This document shows, in pieces, positions 54,230 through 63,674 of a stretch of DNA of 64,000 nt. The stretch lies in assembly GCA_029204225.1 (NCBI GenBank), contig CM055092.1:14432059-14496058 (forward strand), written 5' to 3'. The notes beneath the pieces are model-generated. The model saw only the letters and a list, made by a program, of their open reading frames with translations. It searched no databases and had not been told where the DNA came from. Positions within the stretch are counted from its first letter, which is position 1. The number at the start of each line of letters is the position of its first letter. The translations under genes and the position numbers were made by a program. Origin of the DNA: Diphasiastrum complanatum (Eukaryota > Streptophyta > Lycopodiopsida > Lycopodiales > Lycopodiaceae).

Positions 54230-55249
54230 TTATCTTACATTCTTGACTACTTGCAATATAGATTGATCTATGTAAGTCATCGTAAGAAAGTGATATGTCA
54301 TGTGGGAACTTGCCCCACTATCAATCCACCAAGAATCATTGGTGTTGCTCTTGGATGATGGTGGTTTGTTGGAAACCATCAAGGATGACTCTTCATCCTC
54401 CTCTTCCTCCTGATGTGCAATGTTGCTTTGTTTGATTTCTTGTGCCTTCTTCTTCTTGAGACATTCTGATGCAAAATGTCCTTTCTTTCCACAGAAAAAA
54501 CATTTGTACTTGGACTTGTCTTTGATCTTGCCCTTTGAGCTTGAAGCCTCATCCTCCTCCTTGGTCTCCTTGAAGTGCTTCTTCTTGCCATTGGTCTTCT
54601 TCTTGCTTTTGAGTGAGAAATTAGCTTTCTCATCACCATCCTGCAGAGAAATAGCATTCATTCTTGCATTGGTATGCAACATCCTACACTCTTCAGCTAC
54701 TAATACACTGTGTAGCTTTTCTATAGTAGGCAAAGTGTCTTGGATTGCAAAGCTTTGGACCAAATTTGTAAAGCCACTCTCTAGACCATTTAGGACAATC
54801 TGAACAAGCTCACTATCTTGAATCTTCTCTCCAATGGAAGCTAACTCCCTATTAAGAGACTTGATTCTTAGCACATAATCTTGTGCACTCTCATCACTCC
54901 TCTTCATGCTTTGTAGAATCTGATTCCTAAGCATGAGAACCCTCGAAGTGTTACTAGACTCATAGATAGATTTAAAAGATTCCCAAGCCTCTTGAGCACT
55001 CTTACATGATGATACTTCCCTTAAAAGATTATTGCTTACATTCATCTTAATACAGTGAAGTGCAAGCCTAGACCTCTTCTTGTATCTCACTAATTCCTGT
55101 GCACCTAGAGGTTCATCTTTATCATCTATTAGAAACTCATAAAGATCCTGGAGCAGCATTAGTGACTCCATCCTCACTTTCCAAATAGCATAATTGGTAG
55201 AATTTAACCTCTCACTATCTTCTAGAAGGTAGGCTCCCACTGATCCCAT
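54230..55249 (-). CDS. copia B gag and protease start
   Basis: A 339-residue frame. The N-terminal half is a UBN2-type copia gag: TNYAIWKVRMESLMLL, LALHCIKMNVSNNLL and AQEAWESFKSIYESSN. A Lys/Glu/Ser-rich linker leads to one zinc knuckle, CFFCGKKGHFASEC (C-x2-C-x4-H-x4-C). It ends in the retropepsin active site WWIDSGASSHMT, so the catalytic Asp and the DSGA motif are intact. A frameshift at about 54240-54280 separates it from the rest of pol. Apart from that break it looks functional. Confidence 0.9.
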   Translation of the reverse strand: MGSVGAYLLEDSERLNSTNYAIWKVRMESLMLLQDLYEFLIDDKDEPLGAQELVRYKKRSRLALHCIKMNVSNNLLREVSSCKSAQEAWESFKSIYESSNTSRVLMLRNQILQSMKRSDESAQDYVLRIKSLNRELASIGEKIQDSELVQIVLNGLESGFTNLVQSFAIQDTLPTIEKLHSVLVAEECRMLHTNARMNAISLQDGDEKANFSLKSKKKTNGKKKHFKETKEEDEASSSKGKIKDKSKYKCFFCGKKGHFASECLKKKKAQEIKQSNIAHQEEEEDEESSLMVSNKPPSSKSNTNDSWWIDSGASSHMTYHFLTMTYIDQSILQVVKNVR

Positions 55250-55879
55250 CTTACTAAAAAGATTCTACACACAAGATATAGATTTGTTTGTACTTGAAAC
55301 TCACAAAGGTTTCTAACTTGCAGTGTTTCACTCAAATGTTGACTTCTAATCCAACAAATGGATTTGTAATCACAGTTCTATCACTCCCTCACAAGTTGGA
55401 ATGAAGATAAGATGAGATGAAAACTACACTCAAGCAAATCTTGCCAATCTTGGCTATTTTTGGACAAAAACTGACTCTATCTCTCTCATTCACTTTGATG
55501 TACTTTCAAGACCTGGTTTCCACTTTAAGAAGGTCTGAAATCAGCCTAGATTAATTAGTTTTCATGAAACAAATTCAAAACTAATCAATGGCAATGATCT
55601 TGGTAGCTTATCCTAGGATTTGCACCAAAAATTACATCAAACTAACACTAGATGAATTTTCTATGATCCAATGAATATGGGTTATTAAATGCTGGTTCAG
55701 AGATGCCCACACGTGTGAACAGTACGGATTTTGATCCTGAAAAAGTTTGGGATCAAATTCCCTCACCAAAACCTGGATACCAGCTCGCCCTTCCAATACT
55801 AGCTTTTTGCACCAAAACCTGCTAAAACTGGATTAGATTCAAACACAAATCAATGGCCTTGTACTTGGCTCTGATACCA

Positions 55880-56363
55880 TGTGAAGTACAATACTAGGGA
55901 CCATAAATGGATCTTTGAATGATCCACAAGGTGATTTTATGCTTGTTAAACAATCTATCAGAAACTAGTCATCAGAAAACAAGATCTAGTTTAGTAGCTT
56001 GATAGGAAACAAGTAGAGACAATCAAAGCATTGATCAATTAGTATAATCCAACTCCACACGTGTGGAAATAAGGCTGTAGTACGACCTGTAGACAGTGTT
56101 TTCAAAGTGCCAAAGCTGGGTTTCATTGAAAAAATAGAGTAATCACCATACAATGAGAGGAAACTCGAGTTTCTCCTTGAGGCTCCAAAAAGTTTCTATC
56201 TTCTCACTATGGAGAATGGTAATACATAGTAAAACACACTTCCTTTGCAAAGTTAGGTGAAAATCCAGCATGTAATAAGGAAGTAGACTCCACTTTCTTG
56301 CCCTAATGTGAAAACCCTAGCCTAGATCCAAGAGTCATGCTTGGTAGGTGCATGATAGGTACA
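55880..56363 (-). repeat. copia B 5' LTR
   Basis: 484 bases. Carries the same palindrome CCACACGTGTGG at 56055-56066. On the element side lies the primer-binding site. Confidence 0.9.
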
Positions 56364-56848
56364 AATCTCATCATAAATCATGGTCTAGATCCTACAAAGT
56401 AGGAATCACTACCAAATAGACACAACCACTCCTCTTGACTCGTGGTAACCTACTTTAGGTGTGTATGTACAAGTGGCACTTTGGCCATTGAAGTAACCAA
56501 CAAACAATATTGACAAAATGTACAATATTCTACATGGCTAGATTTGCCAATGTAGGCAATTTTTCACAAAATGTTTGGAAGCCACTTGATCAAGATTTTG
56601 GTATAAACCCTCAAAACTAGACATGTTGCAATTCCATCTACCTCAGTACTATCAATTTTGATTGAATGGTGTAAAGGTATGTTATGCCATATAAAATATT
56701 TTTTTTTTCTATTTCTAAGTTAATCAGTTTCATAAAATATATTAACTAAAACAATTTTTCTTGTGCAGGTAAGAGTAAGGCAGGAAGAGCATATAAAATA
56801 CAAAGATATTGGAATATCCATTGAAATTGAAGAGCCATAGATTATGAA
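56364..56848. other. non-coding interval, possible splice-like structure
   Basis: No gene recognised. At 56673-56768 a GTATG...TTGTGCAG interval with a T-rich run resembles a plant intron, and the sequence after it stays open for 23 codons to a TAG, but I found no homology and no convincing upstream exon. Confidence 0.4.
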
Positions 56849-57187
56849 CTATGGAATTTGTATTATGTAGTACAATTTTTTGTATACATCATTTTTGAAA
56901 ATATATGAACTACTTTTTCTATGAGGCTCTTTCATTTCTATGATCTCCATTTCCTTGGTGCAAAACACAATGTAATTGCAACTCGATAATATGAGTTTTC
57001 GATAACAAGATTCATTGTCTCCTACAAGAAATGCATTATCTCCATTGGGGAGATCTTCAATTACTTGAACTCCAGTGACCACTACAATCAGATATCGAAT
57101 CGATGCTTGCCCTTGTTGAAGTCTCTTATATATCGGTTGTATTTTTTGTCTTCATTGCCTTGGTCTATATTGTCCTTGTCTTGGCAT
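56849..57187 (-). CDS. unrecognised ORF, about 112 residues with one internal stop
   Basis: A frame from an ATG at 57187 reads MPRQGQYRPRQ, then a stop, then RQKIQPIYKRLQQGQASIRY followed by LIVVVTGVQVIEDLPNGDNAF, LVGDNESCYRKLILSSCNYI and VFCTKEMEIIEM. It ends at 56849; the part after the last internal Met at 57082 is uninterrupted. The sequence looks protein-like, with a basic start and a beta-rich middle, but I cannot assign a family. It lies on the same strand as, and downstream of, the CENH3-like relic. Confidence 0.35.
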
Positions 57188-57248
57188 ATATGGATATGTT
57201 CAGATGATGATCTGATCAAAGCTTTGCTACAACAAATCTAAGTGAACT

Positions 57249-57585
57249 AATGTCGCATGTTTGGATTGGTTGTAACAAAGAAACTAATATTCATAGGGGT
57301 AGGAGGAGACAGAGATTTTGAAGGAGGAGGAGATTTATTAGGAAAGGAAGATCTAGCAGGAGAAGTTAATAATAGAGTTCTGGGAGGAGAAGAAGGAGAC
57401 TTAAAAGGAGACTTGGGAGGAGATTGCCTAGCAGATAGAATCTCATTTAGAGGAGATGGATTTGAAAAATCCCTCGCTTCATTAGGAGGGTCATGAGACC
57501 TTCTCTTCTTTGAAAAACTCCCGCTCTGTATACAAAAAACAAGCCGTGATGGTTGAGATTGCTTTCGTTTTCTCCTCTCTGAATC
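57249..57585 (-). CDS. Ser-Pro-rich frame directly after the CENH3-like relic
   Basis: This frame continues in phase straight after the stop that ends the histone-like segment. It starts with a basic DSERRKRKQSQPSR stretch and a KKRRSHDPP cluster. It then has repeated Ser-Pro motifs: ARQSPPKSPFKSPSSPP, LLTSPARSSFPNKSPPP and SKSLSPPTPM. SPxK-type repeats are known in histone tails, where they contact AT-rich DNA. It could be a C-terminal extension of the histone-like protein beyond a later stop mutation, a separate exon, or a chance product of the purine repeat (ggaggaga) on the other strand. Confidence 0.35.
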
Positions 57586-58037
57586 TTATTTTGGAGGACA
57601 GGAAGGAGCAGGTCTAAAGTACTCTACAAAGTTGTCATATGTGTCCTGTAGCCTGAACACAGTGTTGAAATCCTTCAGCATGATGGTCACCCTCTTGGCA
57701 TGGACAGCTGCAACAACAGTATCTGAAAAAAAAATTCACTTGGAAATCCTCATATGCAGTGTGCAACGTCTCTATTGTCGTTACAATCCATCTCATCTGC
57801 AGATAGACATCTTGTAACCTGCCTGATGGACCTCTGTATGTGAGCTTTCGGAATCAGAAGATTATTTGTCTTCTGTAGCTTTCGAATATCCTTGAGATAG
57901 GGTGGGTCTCACCTTCTGTCCCTTGGCCTAGGAGGAGGTAGTGCTGGATGAGACGGTGGTGGTGCATTTTCCTAACCCCCTCTTGTGATTGGGATTTCAG
58001 TAGGGTGGACTCATGTTGTCTGCTTAGTCCGTGCCAT
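57586..58037 (-). pseudogene. CENH3-like centromeric histone H3 relic
   Basis: Begins MARTKQT at 58037, the exact histone H3 N-terminus, then a Pro/Arg-rich tail (PPPSHPALPPPRPRDRR). The alpha-N region reads LKDIRKLQKTNNLLIPKA. NLLIP is the plant CENH3 form, where canonical H3 has LLIRK. After a frameshift near 57790 come RWIVTTIETLHTAYEDF, FSDTVVAAVHAKRVTIM and LKDFNTVFRLQD, matching CENH3 'RW.AEAL.ALQEAAEDYLV..F.D...CAIHA.RVT.M.KDFELARR'. Three stops occur in the tail part (TGA, TAG, TGA), all in the MARTKQT frame. CENH3 replaces H3 in centromeric nucleosomes and recruits the kinetochore. No introns are visible, although plant CENH3 genes usually have several, so a retrocopy is possible. 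It is broken as it stands. Confidence 0.7.
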
Positions 58038-58264
58038 TAGTATCCAATATCGGATCAGCACGTGATGGAGGATAACTTGGGTTCAGAGGTCAGGTCGAGC
58101 GTGTCCAACCGATACCTGAAATAAACCGATAGCTAGTAGTGGATGCACGCGCACGAGTAAAAGCTGATGGAAGGAAATTTGCTTCGAGTGCGCTGAATCG
58201 ATATAATATGGATATAGAGAACGACAAAAAATTTAAACAAAAAAATTTCAGCGCCGTCTGTTTG
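58038..58264 (-). promoter_or_regulatory. upstream region of the CENH3-like relic
   Basis: Less AT-rich and with CG-containing motifs, unlike nearby repeats. Contains TTTCAGCGCC (58244-58253, plus strand), loosely like an E2F site. The LTR element starts at 58270, so any longer promoter has been pushed 5.4 kb away, to beyond 63674. Regulatory function is inferred. Confidence 0.3.
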
Positions 58265-58269
58265 TTTAT

Positions 58270-59065
58270 TGTAGGGTCTTTGATCTGACGTAATAATAGC
58301 CCTCCCACCTGTCAACAAGGATTAGCTCACTGGATAGGCACCTAACTAGGCATAGATGCTACTTTTAGTTAGTTTTCTAATTTTTATCTAACTCTACCAC
58401 CACTAACTCTACTTCCCTAAACTAACTTCATCCTGATTTTTGGTGAGAGGGAAGGGAAGAATAAAAGAGAAATAAGGAGAAGAGAGAAAGAGAGAGATAG
58501 AGTTGAGAGGGAGGTTAGCTTAAAAGCTCAAGATGCATGCTAATGGAGAAACCATAACTATACAACATAGAATTTGAAACAATTAGAAACACACAACAAA
58601 AGCATTAGCATGAGTGCTTAGCAAATGAGGATGCTTGGCTCTCCAAATTGGTAGAGTTTCCTCCTTCTCATTAAGCATGGAAATAGAGTACAAATGGTGC
58701 CTTTTTATAAAATGGGAAAGGCCCTTGTCCCAAAATCCTATTGGCTAACATTTACATTGATCCTACCCATTCATCTTGGACCCAACTTGATCCAAGGGTC
58801 CACAAAAAGTACATTGGAAATCACAAGATTCATGTGAGTCCAAAATTGGACCCAACTCTAAAAAAATAAACTCTAAGTTTAAAATTGACTTTGGGCCTCA
58901 AGTTTTATTTTAATTACAAAGGCCCAAGTCTATTTTATTTTATTTACAACTTAAGCTTGCGTGCTCATTGGGCCATGAGCTTATACGCGCAGGATGCTAT
59001 GCCCTCACAACACATTTTATTGGTCGATTTTATTTATTTATAATTCGTCGGGAATACCCCCAACA
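58270..59065 (-). repeat. 3' LTR of the tRNA-Asp element
   Basis: 796 bases, TGTAGGG...CCCCAACA. Interrupted by small indels relative to its partner. The expected polypurine tract next to it is weak (GTGGGTCC on the minus strand). Confidence 0.9.
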
Positions 59066-61478
59066 GGACCCACGGCCTGAAGTAGTGCCGGTCCCTCGGC
59101 ACTCTGCTGGTTCAGTAAAGAGTCTTCTTGGCCCGCCTCTGGTGGATCAGGTAGCCCATGACATCTTCCATGAAATTGATGTGGTCCAGTTTCTTCAAGT
59201 CCTTGGGTGTGTGAAGGGACTTACGGACTCCCGTCAGCCAGCCTTGGTCGACCCACGCTTGGAATCTGCGCGTCCAGGGATCGCCAAGGAATGCATCTCG
59301 GTAATAGACTCAAGCGATGGCAGCTGATCTTCGACTTTGTCGAAGGTGAGCACCTTATTAGGATCAAAGAATATGGGGGGGGGGGGGGGGAATTGTCCCA
59401 TTTGGTTTCAATCCCCATTAAATGCTCTCTAAGTCCCGGGCATAAGTGATTGTCGCGCGGACTACTAGATCAGGACAGTTAAAATATTTATTGGCAAATA
59501 TAGTGTGAGCCCTTTGGGCATCTACATCCGTATCCCAAGCATGCTCTGATGGAATCCTTGGCCAATTGAAGTTTTGAATAGTGAGCTTGTCTAGAGGGGT
59601 GCAACATTCCGCCCATTTGGATCATCGTGTGCATGGCAGAAAGTGCGCATTCACCCATAGTTGTTGCAGACTTGTCACATAGGCCCTAATGGCCGCATGG
59701 TCTCTTTCAAAGAGCTGCTGACGTCGCTCTAGTTGCGGGTAGTGCTTGCAGCTCGTTGCCCTTTATTGTCTGAGATGAAAATGATATCTGCTAGCCGCCT
59801 CTGGATGACTTGTGGGGATACTTAGCTAGAAATTCGTTTATTTTCTCCTCCACATACTTTGGTCTTCGGAAGGCCCGGCTGACAGATATGGTGCACAAAC
59901 CTCTTGATGATGAAGCATGTCCTTCCTCTTGGCTGTGGCTCGGACCTGCGTCGTGGCCTTGGTCTCGCGTGTCAGCACCCGTATCAGTTGGTCCTTGGTC
60001 TTGGCCTTCGAACCCTTGATCTTGACTTAACCCCTTTGTTGCTTGTTGGCCTTGGTCCTAGCTCGTGCTTGCTTGTGCAACATCAAAAACTGGTGGTGGT
60101 GGAATAACCACTGGGGTGGGTTGGGTCTTCTTCTCCATGTACTGCTGGCAAGCCTTGAGGGCTTGTTTGGCCTGGGCGAGCTCGTGAGTTGCGCTTGCCC
60201 GGTACTTGTCGAACTCTGCCTGGTAGCTATTTAACGTTTGGCTATATACCTACACCTGACGCCTGAAGATATTCATCTCTGTCTGAGAGAGCGACCTTGA
60301 GTCTGGTGCAGGTTGAGCTAGCCAGGAGAGTTTTTCACTTTGTAAAGCTTTCACTTATGCCCCCAGGCATGTATTCTCTGCTTCATAAATTTGTAGTTGC
60401 GCCTAGAGGGGAGCAAGCCGTTGGGACACTTCAGATTGAAGCTCCCGCACCTTCGTGGAGGCCTCAGTCAGCACTTTGGAAAGGCTTTGAATATATTGGT
60501 TGAGGCCATCTTCCTTCTTGTTGCCAGGTGAAATACCCTACTGTCCAAATGGCCCTGGCTACTACTGCCTCCTGGATGTATGTCCCCAAGGTTTGGTACA
60601 CCATCGTTAAGTCTGTTGGAACAGTCGGTACACTGGCACTGATAGGGGCTCGTGTGGTAGTGGCCCCGATGACTTGTGGAGCACCATCGTTGTTGTCTTC
60701 AATCAGGTTCTCAGGGGACCTGTTGTCATCTGGGACGGTGGGATTTTCCCGATCTGACGATGGTATAAAAATTATCTAAACAAAAGCATCATCAAACAAC
60801 GGTTGGTTGCCTTCGACAACCTTAGGTGGCGAAACAGGTGGTGTGAGAGAAGCAGCAGTGAAAACGGGGGTGGAGACTGTTTGTCCAAACGAGATGATGG
60901 GAGGAATAGAGGGGAACTGAAGTGTGGTGTGGAGCATGGAAGGCGAGGATGGAGTAGTAATGGTTTGACGTGGGGGTGAGAAGTTGATGACTTGCATCCA
61001 CGCCAGAGTGTCCGGAGACAACTGAGAATCAGAGGGATTAAACTGGAGAGGAGCAACAATGGCTATAGGAGCAATGGAGGATGCGATAGTGATGAAGGGG
61101 TAGTGGATAATGGAACAGAAATGGAAGTGGTATCAACAAAGGAAGCGGGAATGGAAACAAACGCAGTCATGGATGGAACAGAAAGAGGAATAGTGACAAC
61201 ATAGACAGGAGGAAGAGGTTGTATAGAAGAAGTGACGATGGTTGATGGAGTGGTTATTGATGTGGCGATGGTACATCGTCTGGTGGTAGGTGGAGATGAG
61301 GAGGAAGGGACTACGCCACGCATTCTCTGGGGGCCGTTGTGTCAGTAATTGCGGGTTGGGAGGATGTGGATGCGGATAAAGGTTAGTGTGCGGCATGATG
61401 GAAAATAAAAGGCTAGAGCGATGGAAACCGCGCACTTTCACCTCGATAAGTGCACAGGCAAAATTACACAACAGAGGA
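59066..61478 (-). pseudogene. degraded gag-like internal region of the tRNA-Asp element
   Basis: On the minus strand, a coiled-coil-like stretch TLNSYQAEFDKYRASATHEL followed by AQAKQALKACQQYMEKKTQP and then PTPVVIPPPP can be read near 60.1-60.25 kb. Gln/Gly/Asp-rich and Pro/Ser/Thr-rich parts lie on either side (for example TTPSTIVTSSIQPLPP near 61.2 kb). This is GC-richer than the rest of the window. No RT, protease or integrase motif was found. A poly-G run lies at 59375-59390. The composition fits a gag-like frame of a non-autonomous element; identity is uncertain. Confidence 0.45.
59375..59390. repeat. poly-G run of 16 bases
   Basis: An uninterrupted G run in the interior of the tRNA-Asp element. 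Its length is prone to error. Confidence 0.9.
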
Positions 61479-62146
61479 CTGTCAAATTTCAGAGTAAAGG
61501 ACTGAATTTGATCTACAAATGATCACAAAGAGTGATTGGTAGCTTGGGATCTTGATCTATATCAAGACTAGATTCCAAATCTAGCTTCTACTTGACAATC
61601 TTTGTATTTCCAAGCAAGAACAACAAAAAAAGATGACCCACGGCTTCACACATGTGAAGTACAACTACTGTACGGCCTGATAATAGAAAAATAGTTTACT
61701 TTACATTTACTTAGCATACATCCACAAAGAAAGTGCTTAAGAGAGTGTAAACACCAAGATTGCTTCACAAACCAATGTTTCTCATCATTAGCTCAGTAAT
61801 GGATCAAGTACAAAATCATCATAATCTCTTTCTAAGCTGCATCCAACGCGTGTGGGACAACTCATTGTACTCATCCATATCCACTTTGGATAAGATCTAT
61901 CAATTTTGCCACATCATCCATTGGTGGTTTGTGTTGACCTTCTACATTCCTACAATCTAGGACCTAACTCCTATAATTTAGGAGATGTCATATTAGACTC
62001 AAATGAAAGCTAATCAAAATGGATCTGAATATTACAAGTGTCATTTCACACGTGTGGACAGGTCCTCACACGTGTGGATCCACATAGATGTCAAAGATAC
62101 ATCAAAAACCATGTGGAAATTGCTTAATTCTAACACTCCTCCTCAA
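61479..62146 (-). mobile_element. copia 3' LTR and polypurine tract inside the tRNA-Asp element
   Basis: On the minus strand TTGAGGAGGAG (62136-62146) precedes an LTR that starts TGTTAGAATT (62135 going down), which is a standard polypurine tract/LTR border. The other end is about 61479 (approximate). The LTR contains CACACGTGTG twice (62047-62056 and 62067-62076) and, near 61645, a similar CACATGTG next to GTACGGCCTG, like the copia B LTRs, so the families are related. Confidence 0.75.
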
Positions 62147-62817
62147 TTTTTACATGATACAACTATAGTACATCTATCTACAACTCCTAGGGCTGATCTT
62201 AACTTGATAAATGAAGCCTTTGGCAAGGCTTTAGTGAGTAGATTAGCAAGACAATCTAAAGAAGACACATAATGTAGCTTGATCTCCTTTGCTTGAACCT
62301 TTTCCCTCACAAAATGGTGAGCAATCTCTATGTGCTTGCTCCTTGCATGGAATGTGGGATTGGTTGTAAATGCTTTGGCTTGATTGGTTGTCACAAAATA
62401 TTATTGGCTTCTCATCGGCCTCCATGACTTGCAACTCCACCGAAAGCCTCTTCAACCATAGGATCTCCTTTGTTGTGGATGTTAGTGCCTTGTATTCCGT
62501 TTGGCTTTGTTCTTCTTTCCACCTTTGGAGCTTGATGATTGATCATCACTTTTGGTCTCCTTTTGTTGGATCTTCTTCTTTAACTTGGCCTTTCCTTTGC
62601 TTGAGAAGTTGGCCTTCTCATCACCATCATGCAACTTCAAGGATCCAATTCTTTGCTTGACATGAAGGATCCTACTCTCCTCAGCCACAAGCACACTATG
62701 GAGCTTGTCAATGGAAGGTAGTGCATCTTGAATAGCAAAGCTTTGTACAAGATTGGAGAACTCATCTCCAAGACCATTCAAAATGATTTCAATAAGTTCA
62801 TCATCATGAATATGCAA
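62147..62817 (-). pseudogene. copia gag joined directly to RNase H by internal deletion
   Basis: The frame at 62482-62817 is gag: IILNGLGDEFSNLVQSFAIQ and HSVLVAEESRIL, strongly like copia B gag (VLNGLESGFTNLVQSFAIQ). It ends in a Lys-rich SKGGKKNKAK. Immediately after, in a shifted frame, comes QTEYKALTSTTKEILWLKRL, then IFCDNQSSQSI and HARSKHIEIAHHFVREKV, the C-terminal part of RNase H. Zinc knuckle, protease, integrase and RT are missing. The 5' end of gag and the 5' LTR are also gone: the copy starts 20 bases from the tRNA-Asp primer site. Confidence 0.8.
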
Positions 62818-62859
62818 CTACACTAGTTAGTGGAAATCTATCCCCGGCAATGGCGCCAT

Positions 62860-63669
62860 TGTAGGGTCTTCGATCCGACGTAGTAATAGCCCTCTCGCCT
62901 GTCAACAAGGGTTAGTTCACTGGATAGGCATCTAACTATGCATAGATGCTACTTTCAGTTAGTTTCTTACTTTTTATCTAGCTCTACCACCACTAACACT
63001 ACTTCCACTTCCCTAAACTAACTTCATGTTGATTGTTGGTGAAAGAGAAGCGAAGAATAGAAGAGAAAGAAGGACAAGAGAGAAAGAGAGAGATAGAGTT
63101 GAGGGGGAGGTTAGCTCAAAAGCTCAAGATGCATGCTAATGGAGAAATCATAATTATTAAAACAACAACATAGAAATGGAAACAATTATAAACACACAAC
63201 AAAAAGCATTAGCATGAGTGCTTAGCAAATGAGGATGCTTGGCTCTCCAAATTAGTAGAGTTTCCTCCTTCTCATTAAGCATGGAAATAGAGTACAAATG
63301 GTTCATTTTTATAAAATGGGGAAGGCCCTTGCCCCAAAATCCTATTGGCTAATATTTACGTTGATCCTATCCATTCATCTTGGACCCAACTTGATCCAAG
63401 GGTCCACAAAAAGTATATTGGAAATCACAAGATTCATATGAGTCTAAAATTGGACCCAACTCTAAAAAAGTAAACTCTAAGTTTAAAATTGACTTTGGGC
63501 CTCAAGTTTTATTTTAATTACAAAGGCCCAAGTCTATTTTATTTTATTTACAACTTAAGCTTGCGTGCTCATTGGGCCATGGGCTTATACGTGCAGGATG
63601 CCATGCCCTTGCAGCACATTTTATTGGTTGATTTTATTTATTTACAATTCGTCGGGAATACCCCCAACA
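62860..63669 (-). repeat. 5' LTR of the tRNA-Asp element
   Basis: 810 bases, TGTAGGG...CCCCCAACA, followed on the element side by the tRNA-Asp primer site. Confidence 0.9.
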
Positions 63670-63674
63670 TTTAT

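Larger units (their letters stand above)
52718..56363 (-). mobile_element. young copia element lacking RT and RNase H (copia B)
   Basis: LTRs at 52718-53203 and 55880-56363 begin TGTGAA..GTACAATACTA and end GGTACA. By eye they differ at about nine positions plus a 2-base indel in 485. A perfect initiator-Met primer site (TGGTATCAGAGCCA, minus strand) directly follows the 5' LTR at about 55866-55879. Inside are gag, protease and the integrase core, with only one frameshift and one stop. The coding sequence then runs directly into the 3' LTR, so the integrase C-terminus, RT, RNase H and polypurine tract are all missing. No matching target-site duplication was found. Confidence 0.9.
58265..63674 (-). 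mobile_element. LTR retroelement with tRNA-Asp primer site and TTTAT target duplication
   Basis: LTRs at 58270-59065 and 62860-63669 both start TGTAGGGTCTT and end CCCCCAACA, and are about 90-95 percent identical by eye. Both flanks carry the same five bases TTTAT (58265-58269 and 63670-63674), so the insertion is intact at its ends. On the minus strand the primer site next to the right-hand LTR (62839-62858) reads TGGCGCCATTGCCGGGGATA, one mismatch from the tRNA-Asp type site used by some plant gypsy elements. The interior has no RT or integrase of its own; it holds a degraded gag-like frame and a deleted copia. It is probably a non-autonomous gypsy derivative. Confidence 0.9.

Noticed and set aside
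57257-57496. Gly/Asp-rich plus-strand protein
   Set aside because: It is the opposite strand of the Ser-Pro-rich frame and consists of purine repeats; no known domain.
57586-58037. Canonical histone H3
   Set aside because: NLLIP, RW in the first helix and KDF near the end follow CENH3, and the tail lacks the ARKSTGGKAPRK block after MARTKQT.
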